From Blastobasis lacticolella (lineage: Eukaryota > Arthropoda > Insecta > Lepidoptera > Blastobasidae): 64,000 bases of DNA. The number at the start of each line of letters is the position of its first letter. Position 1 is the stretch's first letter. Positions 1 to 10,757 of this stretch are shown here, piece by piece. The translations under genes and the position numbers were made by a program. A model generated the notes under the pieces. That model did not search any database. It saw nothing but the letters and a program-made list of their open reading frames with translations, and was not told the DNA's origin. The stretch spans positions 1,178,001-1,242,000 of the forward strand of contig LR990055.1 of the NCBI GenBank assembly GCA_905147135.1, written 5' to 3'.

Positions 1-557
1 TTATGTATATATTGACTAGAAAAAGTGCACAATAGTCTTTTACATTTACTTTGTTAAAAATAGATGATGCGTCAAACAAAACTTGGTAACCTTTTTTTTT
101 TCAACTAACTTTCGTTAAGGTCTTGCATTGTATTCAGCCTTATTTTTAAACCGACTTCAAAAAATGTGGAGGTTCTATTTTCGACTGTATCAATTTTTCT
201 ATTTCCAAAATCAGAAGGGGGTGAAATAGGAAATGAAACTATGTTAAGTACGTACGATGGGGGCTCAGAGGAATAACAAAAACCACTCTGCGACTAGGGG
301 CTCCACCACCAGGCTAGACTGACCTCGCGACTGTTCGAAAGATCGTCGTTAGAAGTGATCCTACTAGAAAAAATAAATATACAGAGAATATCCATGACAT
401 GGGATTCTTCAAGATGTAGGTAGGTACCCTATATTAGGTCTCGTAAGTGTTGGGCTGTGCCTGATGCCCGGTGCACTCCTTTCTTAGGTGGCGGTGGCCC
501 GTTTTCCTACCTCAATTCTGATAAATAAATAAAATTCGGTACGGTTTCATCCACGTA

Positions 558-645
558 CAAATTGGTACGTCCTATTGCAAACGTCCATAGGCGGGGTGCA
601 ACGTAACCCTAAGCTTGTTTGTCATCTTAGTGGTATAAAAAGACG
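558..645 (+). mobile_element. LINE 3'-end fragment (family D)
   Basis: A short stretch (TTGCAAACGTCCATAGGCGG, then AAGCTTGTTTG and TTAGTGGTATAAAAAG) matches the 3' end of the CR1/Jockey-like LINE fragments seen more completely at 3905-4190, 35880-36130 and 53825-53945. Only the last codons and the 3' UTR remain. Confidence 0.6.
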
Positions 646-884
646 TAATCTTGATACCTTGGCTCCTGAATGAGCTCCCTTCCGAAGTTATTTTTAAGCT
701 ACGCAGTGACAATCGTGGACGTCTCCCTACAATAAAAAAAACCTGCGACCGTCTCCGTGCATATGCGCGACTGCATCGCTACAAAAACTAGCAGTTTGCC
801 TTTACCCAAAAAATACTGCTTGACTAGCCAGCCATTGTCATCATCCTGCCGTTATACGACATAGGCAAATACTCAAACATTTCC

Positions 885-1012
885 CAAACTATTGTACCGA
901 TTTTAGTGAAACAAAGCTAAAAACCATATCGATTAAACTGGTTTTCAAAGTAAGAAAACCGCATCGAAATCGGTCTATCCGGTCGGGAACAGATGTCAAA
1001 CTTATAACACCC
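885..1012 (-). mobile_element. MITE family F, degenerate copy
   Basis: It shares the internal block AACCGCATC-GAAATCGGTC and the flank GTCAAACTTATAACACCC with the copies at 18632-19214, 30060-30535 and 41767-42009. This copy is truncated and lacks clear terminal repeats. Confidence 0.5.
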
Positions 1013-2879
1013 ATTTCTGTGACGAGTTAAAATTAGCTCCGTAGTAGGAACTGGAATTCTATTTCATATTTCATACGTAACCATGGTACGTAACTGGTTA
1101 GGGACTATTGGTTCCGTTCACGGCCGAAGGAGAACAACACATACAATGTTTTTAGGATATAACTTTATTACTATTTACATTATACATTTTATGACAAGCA
1201 GCTTTACTCTGTACAATATTTTCATTTTCTTTTAAAATTGCAAAACTTAATTTCGATTAAGGCCAACTCATGGTTTCTCGTTTATACAGATTACTTACAC
1301 AATTTATTGCTTGGCAAATTATTGTGTTGGAAGTTCATTTACAAAGCCTGCTTTCAATGGTGCGTAATTCCGCGGATTTTATCACGCACGCCTGACGACC
1401 ACGGACGGCCACGCACGTTATGTCTGCGCTACCATAGATGACACTCTTTTTACGGTCCGTCGGTGCGGGCTGGTCCGTGTCAGTCCGTAAAATCACGCAC
1501 CGTGGAATACAGGCTTAAGACTCCAAATGAGTTCCTCATTTTCCGACAACAGCAATGAATGGAGTATTTCAAGAGAAATTTTTCACACAATTTAGTTTGA
1601 AAATACCAACATGTATTTTATCCATGAAACATAATGAAGCAAGTTTTAGAAAAATCTTGGCCACTGAAGACTCTACAACAAGTATTAATATTAACATTCA
1701 TATAGCTATACGTTTTGGTCATCTTGTCGTTTAATACATCAAAATGTAGGAACAAAAAGTTGAACAGAAATGGCGCTAAAGCTTCAATTTGTAAACCAAA
1801 AGACTACAAGTAATTTAACTAAGCACTGTTAACAAAATTACTTAGTTTTTTTAATTGTCAACATATTCCTTTCTTTTACTGATATGCCTACACTAGTTTG
1901 TAATACAAAACCTTTAAGTACTACCCACAAATCACTCTGCTCTATTCTACCTTCTGTTATAACATTGCTAGCACACAAGCCCTGTAATTCAGAGTAATAT
2001 ATAAAAAAATCTTATGACTCAATTCACACCGCCACACCATTCCAAGCCTTATCTCCATTAGGAAATGTGTAGTATTGCTTGAAAGTCTCCGTCGCTCGTG
2101 CGGTTGTTGACGCCCTTAGGACGGAGGCGACAAATAAAAATAAAATGAAAAATATACCGTCTCGGGTTGCCAATCGGCCTCACAGACTGTTCAACCAGTC
2201 TCATGGAACCCAGTGGAAAACCTTGGTCAACCTCGCTTCGCCAACAGTATTAAGAGGCACACACGAACTTGTGGTGAGCTCGTTACGGTGCTAAAAGTTC
2301 GAACTATCCTCAAAGAACGAAACGGTCACCAATCTAGTTTCAGGACTCTGCGAACGTTGCTTAACCATTTTAAAGTTCTTTTCGATATCGGTCTCGCAAG
2401 CACGCAGCTGGTTTTTAGACCAGTCTTAACGGAGCCTTTCTAATAGAGATAAAGCTCAAAATGGCATGACAGCGAAATGCCGGTCACTTCGTTGTGAATT
2501 AAGCCTTTGCCCTTAGCAAACCTTCGCCAAAAACAATTGTCAAGGGCAAACATTTTGTCTCTGTTTTGCATCTATTCTAAAGCTTTTCTCTCTCTCTAGC
2601 TTTAAATATTATAATTTACACTTTATCTTTAATATCAATTTCTATACAGTTTTGTTGTTAGTCTAGCGTCAGTTCAGACCAAGAAGGCATAGTAAAAGAT
2701 GGAGGCGACACTTCGAACAAAAGCTTAACTAAAATAACTACAAAATATATCTCTACCTCATCGTCTGTGATCGGACCTTTAAACTAATAAAAAAAACATA
2801 CATAACAACTCCCTGGTTACAAAGGCAGGACCACAGAAATCGTGAGAGCTATACAAATGTATTGCTTTACATACGTATA

Positions 2880-3137
2880 CGTATCCCACCAAAAACACTT
2901 ACGTAAAATAAGGCCAAGGCTCCTGTCCAAAAATTTCGGCCTCTTCAAGTACTTAGATCAAAAATTAGACCAAGTTTTGACCAAGGCCACAATTTTATTC
3001 CACCCATATTAAATACACCAAACAACAGAATTGTGGCCAAAACTTGGGTCTAATTTTAGATATCAGTACTTTAAGAGGCCGAGATTTTTGGACAGGAACT
3101 TTGGCTTTATTTTACTCAAGTGTTTTGGTGGGATACA
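2880..3137. mobile_element. Fold-back MITE with arms over 100 nt
   Basis: The left half (from CGTATCCCACCAAAAACACT) is the reverse complement of the right half (ending TGTTTTGGTGGGATACA) over more than 100 nt with few mismatches. Blocks such as TCCTGTCCAAAAAT and GGCCACAATT have counterparts on the other arm. The flanks are TA on both sides (2878-2879 and 3138-3139), compatible with a TA target duplication as in Tc1/mariner-type MITEs. The element is 258 bp with a short central loop and no coding capacity. Confidence 0.8.
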
Positions 3138-3904
3138 TATTAGGGGATTTTAAAAGTGTTTTCTCCAGCTTTCCGCTACAACTTTAAGCAAGAGACTGAC
3201 GCCAGTCTGGTCGTACGATCGCCTTAGGAATTCTCGGTCACTGTAAAATAAATAAGACTACTGGATACTTAGTGTACTGTACGTCGGTTTACTGTATAGT
3301 AAAGTTGTTGGAGGTCCTGGTAAATTATAAATTTCCCTACACTTTTATTCACAGCATGTTTCAAATAAGATTAAGTTACAAATATAAAATTCAAAATGCT
3401 CACTGAGGTGACATAATTAGAAAACAAAAGCAATCCTCCAGATACTACCTTCTCTTGTTAGTCAACTAAAAATCATAAGCAGTCTTAAAAGACTAGCTAA
3501 CTTTGATTTAAATAACTTAGAAATAAATTAATATCCTACATGTAGGTAATAAATATTATAAGGCTGCGCTCTGACTGACCGAGGCAGCCACGCGAGACGG
3601 TCACTTGGTCAGTCAGTGTATGCATCCAATTATTAGGGGAGATGTACTGCAAAAGGCCAGGCCTCTTAAAGCCTGACCAAGAATATATGAGGTCTGTCAA
3701 GAGGGAGCTACTGTCTCTGTTGCTTACTGTTGCCAGTGTAAGAAATAAGTTATAAAAACGGAGGCACCTCATAATATTCAAAGTCAGACTTTAATTACAA
3801 TGCAGTCAATCCTCCCTTTTTCATACAGTCTCAGTTAATTTGACTCGCATCAACTGTTCCTCTAACTGTACAGTGGAACAAAGAAAAGCTACACAGTGCA
3901 TCAA

Positions 3905-4190
3905 AGAGTTCATTCTCATCTTGAGCCGAATTGATCGCGAACTGTGCGGTTCCAAAGGAACTTTCCCCCATGCACACTAAGGTTAAAGCGCATAAACTAC
4001 TTGGAGATGTTTTCCCTTTAGAGTACAACATGGAGTTCTTCAAGAAAGGGGGGCAAAGGTTTGTTCAGGGTGGGCAACGCGTGGGTGATACCCCTGGTAT
4101 TGCAAATGTCCATAGGCTGCGGTGACTGCTTACCATTAGGCAGGCCGTAAGCTTGTTTGACACCTTAGTGGTATAAAAAATAATAAAAGA
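3905..4190 (+). mobile_element. LINE 3'-end fragment (family D, CR1/Jockey-like)
   Basis: Degenerate frames resemble the C-terminal tail of CR1/Jockey-type reverse transcriptases (an arginine-rich, tryptophan/asparagine-leucine region followed by a short 3' UTR). The DNA is closely similar to 35880-36130, including CGCGAACTGTGCGGTTCCAA and ATGCACACTAAGGTT. It ends in an A-rich tail after TTAGTGGTATAAAAAA. It is 5' truncated, as is typical of dead LINE copies. Confidence 0.75.
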
Positions 4191-5361
4191 CGAGTTCTGA
4201 TACAGCATCTGTGTAGCCTTTTCTTTGTTCGACCGTACCAAATACAATTTCCTTGACCTACATCTAAATATTATTGTAGACTTGCATTACAATTACTCCC
4301 GCATTACGATAAAAGCATTAGTTGTATACAACAGGTTAGGGGCCCACCCATGTGACCACTACAATCATGAAGGTCATATTTATTATCGTCCGATTCAGAA
4401 TCAGTCGTATTGTGCCACAGTACATATTACATGCTAAGTACAAACCATACAATTTAGTTTTTTTTTTCAATAATTTATCATAGAACACTTTGGTACAACC
4501 TTCATGATAACTATTACTTAATTAGCGCCTCTGGCCCACGCATAGGATAACATTCACCTTGTAATAATAGCTGTATACATTTCATACTACAAAATCTCGC
4601 TAAAGTAAATATAGAGGCAGCATTTGTAGCTATTTGGAAGACAATAAAAAATTGGGACTGGTATAATTAAACAGAAAAATATGTATGGGTCAGACAACCC
4701 AGGCATCGCTGGATGGATGAAGATGGAAGATTTGCACACATTAGGTGGCGCAGGATGGGAAGAGGTGGCGATCTTTGGTAGATCAAGGTCGACTTTTAAA
4801 GCAGCGCAGTAAGTAGGTAAGGTAGAAATAATGTTTTAAAGAGACCCATCAAAATTTATATTTTAATTATGTAAAGTTTGCTGTACACAACACGAACAAT
4901 TTTTCTCCATCTATGATGCGATATTCATTTCCATTTACCGAATGTGCACGATATATGCAGATTGATATGTAGATAAACAGTTTATTGCTCATAAAAAAAC
5001 AACAATATCAATCATTTACAATAATAAGGAACACAATTATGAGCAAAGGCGGCCTATATATCTAGTAAACAGGAAGGATCTACCAGTATCACCCAGCTCT
5101 TATCGATATTTATCACAAGATGCGGAACTTGTCGGACATGTCCGTACGTATCAAAATAAGGGTGCAGCAGCAGTCGCGACGCACGCATTTTAAGTCGTTT
5201 TTTAACTGATTGGTGACACCGAACGACCAGTTGTTTACTGAGTAAAGCGTTACTGAGCGGCGAGCGCGAATACGCAAACCCAGTAAATATTTTTCGATTA
5301 TAATAACCAAGGTGGAGAAAAACTGTTATAATATGCAAACCTTCAAGAAACGAGCCTATAG

Positions 5362-5725
5362 CCCGTTTTCACCAAACATAGGAATAGTCTAAATCCTTAG
5401 TCAACGCTTAGTTAGGAAGTGGATTGGGCGGTGCTCCGTCTCTGGTCATCGCCTAAAATTGCGTTCTGTTTCCCATAGCAAACTTATGTGACCCGGTGGC
5501 CAAAACTGAAACTAAGTGTCGACATTTTGAAATGTCACTTTGTTGTTACAAACAGCGACGCCGTCATCGGTTCAGATAAGTTTGTGGCACTCTACAGTTT
5601 ACCAACATTACTACGCGAAGATTAATCTTGCCTAGAGGAAGAGGTTTGGTGAAATAGACCAATTGGAAAAGGCCATTCCTAAATATAAGTTAGGTAATGC
5701 TTAATTCGAGTTTAATGAAAACGGG
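5362..5725. mobile_element. MITE with CCCGTTTTCA termini
   Basis: The segment is bounded by the inverted termini CCCGTTTTCA (5362-5371) and TGAAAACGGG (5716-5725). It is about 364 bp and non-coding. A target duplication could not be fixed by eye, so the superfamily is not assigned. Confidence 0.55.
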
Positions 5726-5769
5726 TGAAGTTCAAATCCAAAGGATCGCTTGATCGCTTTCCATCAGGT

Positions 5770-6095
5770 AGTGTCCGTCCGAAGGTCAATTTCTGTCTAC
5801 CGCCACAACCTTCGGCCGATTTGCTACAAGCTACAATTAACAAAATAAATGATTTTAAAACTTCAATATTTAACTTTTATTGGCTTATATTTACTGTATA
5901 ACATAGAAGGGCAGCTTGAATCATCCCAAGAAGTTGAACTATACTTGAAAAAAAATTTCTGTGCAATTGTATTAGTTAAAAATAATAAAATCCACCTTCG
6001 GCGAAACCTTCGGCTTCTAGCCGTAACCGTTTACCTAAGGTTTCGGTTCAGGCCGTTTTTTTGGCCGAACATAACCGAAGCTTCGGTCGGACACT
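5770..6095. mobile_element. MITE with AGTGTCCG termini inserted in a LINE tail
   Basis: The left end reads GGTAGTGTCCGTCCGAAG and the right end CTTCGGTCGGACACTACC, an imperfect inverted repeat. The interior has several CTTCGGC/GCCGAAG blocks. The flanks (CTTTCCATCA on the left, CCAGGTGACCTGCTTACTC on the right) join into a LINE 3' tail also recognisable elsewhere in the window, so the element appears to have jumped into a pre-existing LINE fragment. Confidence 0.65.
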
Positions 6096-6258
6096 ACCAC
6101 CAGGTGACCTGCTTACTCCTTCGCCTCAATCTTCCATTATAAAACAAACCAGCGGTAAACCTCTCTCGATATGGGTAGTTTCACTATGCGTGAGCAAGGC
6201 TGTGGGCGCGCTCCGGTCCCTCGACACGGCTGCGTGCTCCAGGGTGCGGTGGCGGCAG

Positions 6259-9200
6259 TCATTTCTCCTCTTCCTCATCATCGTCTTCGTCGTCTTGAGC
6301 CATTAGTTGTCGAGCCAGCTGCAGCGCCTGGAAAGTCAAAATTTAAAATTTATTTATTGATTAGGACATTAAATATCTCTTTCAATCGTTAAAAAGGAGG
6401 GTAGGAAAGTAGGAAGGAAGCACACAGAGACACGCTGGCCGCTCCATGGCAGTAGCAAACCCACCCCACGGCAGTCACGACCGGACCGTGCCCGGCAATG
6501 CCAGGCAAAGCCGGACCGCGAGTTCGGACCGGAGTCAACGGAGAAAGATCAGTAACGACAAAAACTGTGTAGGCAGAATAAGCGACGACTTCAGTAGTTC
6601 AGTTGTTCATCATGCCGGTCTGCCACGCAGAGGTCCCGGGTCCCGGCCGGACGGAAATTGACATGATGAATGTAAATGTCTGTTAGTTGTGTTGTTTTCT
6701 GGCATCCAAAACACAAGCTTTGCTTACATTGGGGCTAGATGGAGCTGTAAAAAAAGACGTGAAAACCTAACTGTAACTGGTTAAGATCAGGTGGGCTACT
6801 TGTTTGCTAACCAAAAACGTATGTAAAACATAATACCTGTAATGTATGACATCATACCATTCTAAACAGGTTGGTACGATGACGTAACTGATTGGTATGC
6901 TAGACATGCATTCATCAGATGCAAATCAGGCAAGAAATCATCTTTTGTATTGTGTTAAACCCAAAGGACTTCACGACAAAATACTTAGTTATCTATGTTG
7001 TAAAAATATATTGCTAGTAATAACATACCTAGATAATAATCATTTATAAATGTCTTCGTGGCACATTGATAACATTAATCACGTCGATAGGTACTTCCTA
7101 ATTGTTTTGCGGAGGAGTTTCAAAAAGCATACTCAAGGGAGTCAGTATTACAGCCTCATGCGGATCTGCTTAAAGGGGTGCGAGTAGAGAATAGCCTAAG
7201 TGAAATAAATTTCACTTAAAAACTGTAATAAGATTCTGTCACCGATATTGTCAGTGCTGATGAATGAATCGTTCCGCAGTGGCTGTGTACCTCAAGACTG
7301 GAAGCACGCTATTGTTACGCCAATTTATAAAAAGGGGGACAAAACTCGGTTAGAAAACTTTAGACCAGTCAGCCTTACAAGTAATCCGGTGAAAGTTATG
7401 GAGAGAATAATCAGTGAACAGTTGTCATTATTCCTCAGTCAAAAGTGCATATTATCCACCAAACAACATGGTTTTGTTAAGAAAAGGTCAACTGTTACTA
7501 CTATGCTGTCCTGTGTACATTGGTGGTGAACAGAAATAGATAATAGGAATCCAGTAGATGTCATATACCTGGACTTCTAGCGCGCCTTCGACAGGGTGCC
7601 TCACCAAAGGCTGTTGATGAAACTAGATCACTTCGGAATAAGAGGCCCCTTGCTCGCTTGGATTAAAAACTTCCTCAAAGATAGAACGTTCCAAGTACGA
7701 ATTGGTAGCTCCCTATTCCAGCGAAGGCAGGTGTTAAGTGGAGTACCGCAGGGTTCAGTACTCTCAGCATCTATATAACGGATCTGATTGAATGCATTGA
7801 ATCACAATCTGAATTCTTTGCCGATGATGGCAAGTTCTTTAGTAACCCACTCGTCAGCTCTGGGCAGCTACAGCATGACCTCAATCGCATTCAACATTGG
7901 ACAAAGAATTGGATCATCAGCCTTAATCATTCGAAGTGCAGTGTTCTACACTTGGGTGCAAATAACCCTGGTATGCGGTATTATATAGAGGGGACTACAG
8001 TGCAACCAGTTACATCCCAGAAGGACTTGGGTGTCACAGTGACACATAATCTGAAATGGGAGGATCACATATCCAGAATAGTGAAGAAGGCCAACTCATT
8101 TGTTTACATGATAAGAAGATCATTGCAAACAATTACAATAGATATGTTCCTCAAAATATACAAGTCCTACATAAGACCGCTTCTGGAATATGGATTCTTG
8201 GTGTGGAGCCCGTACTTTCGAAAGGACATCAATCTTCTAGAAAGTGTTCAAAGAAGAGCTACTAAAATGCCCTACGTCTAAAATCCTATGAAGAAAGACT
8301 TCGCATACTACGCCTCACTACTCTGGAAGAAAGATGGCAGTGTGGTTATCTCATTGAAACATATAAGATTTTATCATACCAATACAATCTCCCTCACATT
8401 CATGAAATGTTTATTACAAAAAAGGGCTGCAAGTCGCACAGAGGTCACGAAATGTAATTAGAACCCGCACCATCCAACACCAATACTGCACATCACTTCT
8501 TCTCTAACAGAGTGGTATCAAACTGGAACAAATTACCACAAAATATTGTGACAGCTGTGTCAGTGAATTATTATTATTATTCCTGAACAGACAGGCAGTT
8601 GGAACAAGGCCTATAGGCTTTGGATCTTTTGCCTCGAAAACATTATTCGCCTTGTACGACACCCATGAGTGTAAGGTTTGGTGCTATTCTACTCTGCTGG
8701 ACACCACACGGTACAATCCTTATTTAGTACAAAATAAAGTCGCTTCTCGAATGTAAGGGGCGCTGTCGGACATCCGATTAAGGACACGACTTCGGAAAAT
8801 CAACATTATTTTATGTAAGGACTGTCAAGCTGCCTCCTAGATTGGCCCCACCGCAGTGTAGCATGTAGCCGCCTATATCCGCACGTGCCGGCTGGCTGCG
8901 CGCACACGCGAAGTGGTGAAATTCTCTGATGCTGCACCATCTGATATGACTGCATGTAGTCAATTATCCAGAGTGCAACATCAGTAATGGTTTTAGCAAA
9001 ACAGGAAATGTAATTTGAATTTCATTTATATTTATTTATTCATACCTAAATAGTGAAATCAAACAAAAACAATGGAATGTATTTTATCTGAATATAAAAT
9101 TTATAACAAACAAAGTTTCAATGCACATCTCGTGAAATATTGCATAGAGTGTCATACTAGCTTTTAAATAAGTTGTTGAGCTAAGTCCACCTACTATATA

Positions 9201-10239
9201 AGAAGAGAATAAGTTGTCAAACCTACTAATTATTTAAATTGAACTAAAACATACAACTTTTATTTAAGTAAGATTTAAAAGCAGGTGGTGGGGCTATGAT
9301 AAAATGTTTTCAACAATTGAGTGCAAACAAGAATAGTAAAAATGTTGGCCATTGTTTTTCTGCCACATATTTCAGTAAAAATATTGCCCGTTTAGAAGCA
9401 TCTTAAGGCCAGTTCAAACATTGTAATTGCCAGTAAGTATTTTAAATTTTGGAATTCTAGCCAACTGCCCCTGCAGCTGCTATTAATAACAAATTTGTTA
9501 CAAACAGAAACAAGAAGTAGAAAGGATACTCGCTAAAACAGTACAAAAACAAAGGACTTCAAAAAGTTATGTTTGAATTTTAATTTCATACAAACACTGG
9601 TCACTAATGTCAGCCCTCTAGCTAGGGGATATATATGACTTTTGGGACACAGCGTTCTTAGGTCCACTATTATTTTGAAATTTTATTTGTAGTTTGTAGA
9701 AATTTTATTCATGAGAATACAGGGTAGATTACAAGTTAATATCTGTGTACAAGTAAAAGTAAAAAGACATTTAACATTGTAAATATAACCTCTCCAATTT
9801 GATGATTATAAGTATGTAATTTAAATTATCATTCAACACATACCTGGAACTCATTGTAGTGCATTTTCCTTTTCTTTTCAAACTCATTCCGCTTCGCGCG
9901 AGCCTCCTCAGAGTCGTCGTCCAGAGGTTCGTCCGGCTCCATGCACTTGGGGGGCTTGTTCATGCTGGCCGCCAGCTTAGCTGCCAGCAGGTTCGCGTCC
10001 ACTTCTTCTGTGGCCTCCAGGTTCACGTCCGCAGATTCCGAGTAGGGCGTTTTCGGCTCGTCGATTTTCATATGCCCATAGTCCTTATTCGCCGGGTGAA
10101 ACGTCTCCATTATATTAGTCTCATCGAACCTCTGCTCCTTCGCCCGTTTACTGGTAGAAGGCGTCCCATCCGCAGTGTCCACACTCCTGGAAGTCTTCAG
10201 GATGCTCTTAGAGGGCTTTTTCTGCAAATTCTGTGCCAT
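6259..10239 (-). CDS. PPP1R2: Protein phosphatase 1 inhibitor-2 (PPP1R2), 2 exons
   Basis: The coding sequence is complement(9844..10239) joined to complement(6259..6327), giving 154 aa. Inhibitor-2 binds and restrains the catalytic subunit of protein phosphatase 1 in cytosol and nucleus. In sequence, the SILK docking motif is at residues 12-15, KEQRFDE (the second PP1-contact region) at 34-40, a proline-directed site TPY (the GSK3-type site of the family) at 64-66, and KMHYNEFQ (active-site helix) at 125-132. Exon 1 ends CAG|GTATG. Exon 2 starts after TTTCCAG and reads ALQLARQLM, then an acidic tail and stop, exactly the expected continuation. I chose the ATG at 10239 (MAQNL) over the one 8 codons upstream because of family length and the better start context (ACAATGG). 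The 3516-bp intron contains a LINE reverse-transcriptase relic. Head to head with ave. Confidence 0.92.
6470..6545. repeat. GC-rich interspersed repeat (GGCAATGCC-type)
   Basis: The stretch around GCCCGGCAATGCCAGGCAAA recurs as its near reverse complement at about 61960-62010 (TGCCTGGCATTGTCGGGC). In both places it sits next to a SINE B copy, so it may be part of a composite repeat. Confidence 0.5.
6597..6760 (+). mobile_element. SINE family B, partial copy
   Basis: It contains ATGCCGGTCTGCCACGCAGA and GGTCCCGGG (tRNA-like head with B-box region), then the body ending GGGGCTAGATGGAGCTG as in the better copy at 61660-61945. It is internally deleted. It lies in the PPP1R2 intron. Confidence 0.65.
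7205..8575 (+). pseudogene. LINE reverse transcriptase relic (CR1/Rex-like)
   Basis: Successive frames read as one non-LTR reverse transcriptase: fingers (ITPIYKKGDK-like, FRPVSLTS) at about 7250-7500, palm with GVPQGSVLS at about 7740-7770, the catalytic FADD at about 7820, DLGVTVTHNLKW at about 8025-8060 and a thumb/C-terminal region to about 8560. At least two frame changes and an in-frame stop around 7575 break it, so it is dead. The N-terminal endonuclease is missing (5' truncation). It sits inside the PPP1R2 intron in antisense to that gene. The clade is inferred only from motif wording. Confidence 0.85.
8615..8715 (-). mobile_element. Repeat family C, partial
   Basis: It shares ATCTTTTGCCTCGAAAACAT, CGCCTTGTACGACACCCATG and CTCTGC-GGACACCACACGG with the copies at 24680, 30637 and 49588. 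Only the proximal half remains. Confidence 0.7.
8716..9843. other. Rest of the PPP1R2 intron
   Basis: Apart from a short Helitron-like remnant near 8720-8810 (AAAATAAAGTCGCTTCTCG), I see nothing recognisable. The segment is AT-rich and ends at the GT donor at 9843-9842 on the minus strand. Confidence 0.5.
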
Positions 10240-10757
10240 TGTGCTACAATCTGCTACAGTCACTCTTGCATTTTATTACTACTATATTATGGCCGATATT
10301 TTTTCTTCAGAAATATGATCAATATCTCTTTGTTCGTGCAAATAAAACTTGAAATCACTAACTGAACCCTCTTGAAATGATGAAAAAATATCTTGAAAAC
10401 AATTCCTACCACATTCTACCAAGTTGACAGCTAGAGTAAAATGTCGCCCCCTGAGAAAAATATTCTACCATAAAATATTTTGTGACGAATGATGAATTCT
10501 GATGAATTTGGCAGTATGGGCTTCATTGCCATAGCGTAACCATTGAATTGTCAAAGTCAAATACACGTTCGTGCTATCATCTGTCAGTCAACCAACTGTC
10601 AAAATAAAAGTGTCGATTTGTTTTGGAGTTGCACTTTGTTTCTTTTTCTTTTTGTTCCAAAATAAATAATAATTAATATCATATCGACACACCTATATGA
10701 TTCCATAATTGGATATTTATTTATCCTGAGTGAGACTACAAACATATAATATAAAAC
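10240..10757. promoter_or_regulatory. Divergent promoter region of PPP1R2 and ave
   Basis: The 518 bp between the two start codons must hold both 5' UTRs and promoters unless an upstream non-coding exon exists. A TCAGT initiator-like pentamer on the plus strand at 10584-10588 could mark the ave start. No repeat of the window's known families is seen here, unlike nearly all other intergenic DNA. The assignment follows from gene geometry, not from experimentally known elements. Confidence 0.6.

Larger units (their letters stand above)
1..2877. other. Gene-free left flank
   Basis: No exon with splice signals and a recognisable protein was found on either strand. The block is AT-rich and holds old repeat fragments: a LINE tail near 560-645 and a copy of MITE family F near 885-1012, listed separately. 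A stretch at 150-200 resembles a short repeat common in lepidopteran introns. The short open frames here are not convincing as genes. Confidence 0.6.
3140..6258. other. Gene-free block downstream of PPP1R2
   Basis: It holds a LINE tail (3905-4190), two MITEs (5362-5725 and 5770-6095) and otherwise unremarkable AT-rich DNA. It should include the 3' UTR and poly(A) site of PPP1R2, whose stop is at 6259-6261 on the minus strand. A minus-strand open frame at 5054-5338 has no recognisable domain. Confidence 0.5.

Noticed and set aside
1370..1505. MITE with GGATTTTATCACGCACG / CCGTAAAATCACGCACC ends
   Set aside because: The two similar words are in direct, not inverted, orientation, and no target duplication was visible.
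5054..5338. 94-codon minus-strand open frame as a gene
   Set aside because: No recognisable domain, no splice context, and its overlapping frame is also open by chance.
7205..8575. Functional reverse transcriptase gene
   Set aside because: Frame changes, an in-frame stop and the lack of an endonuclease domain make it a dead LINE copy.
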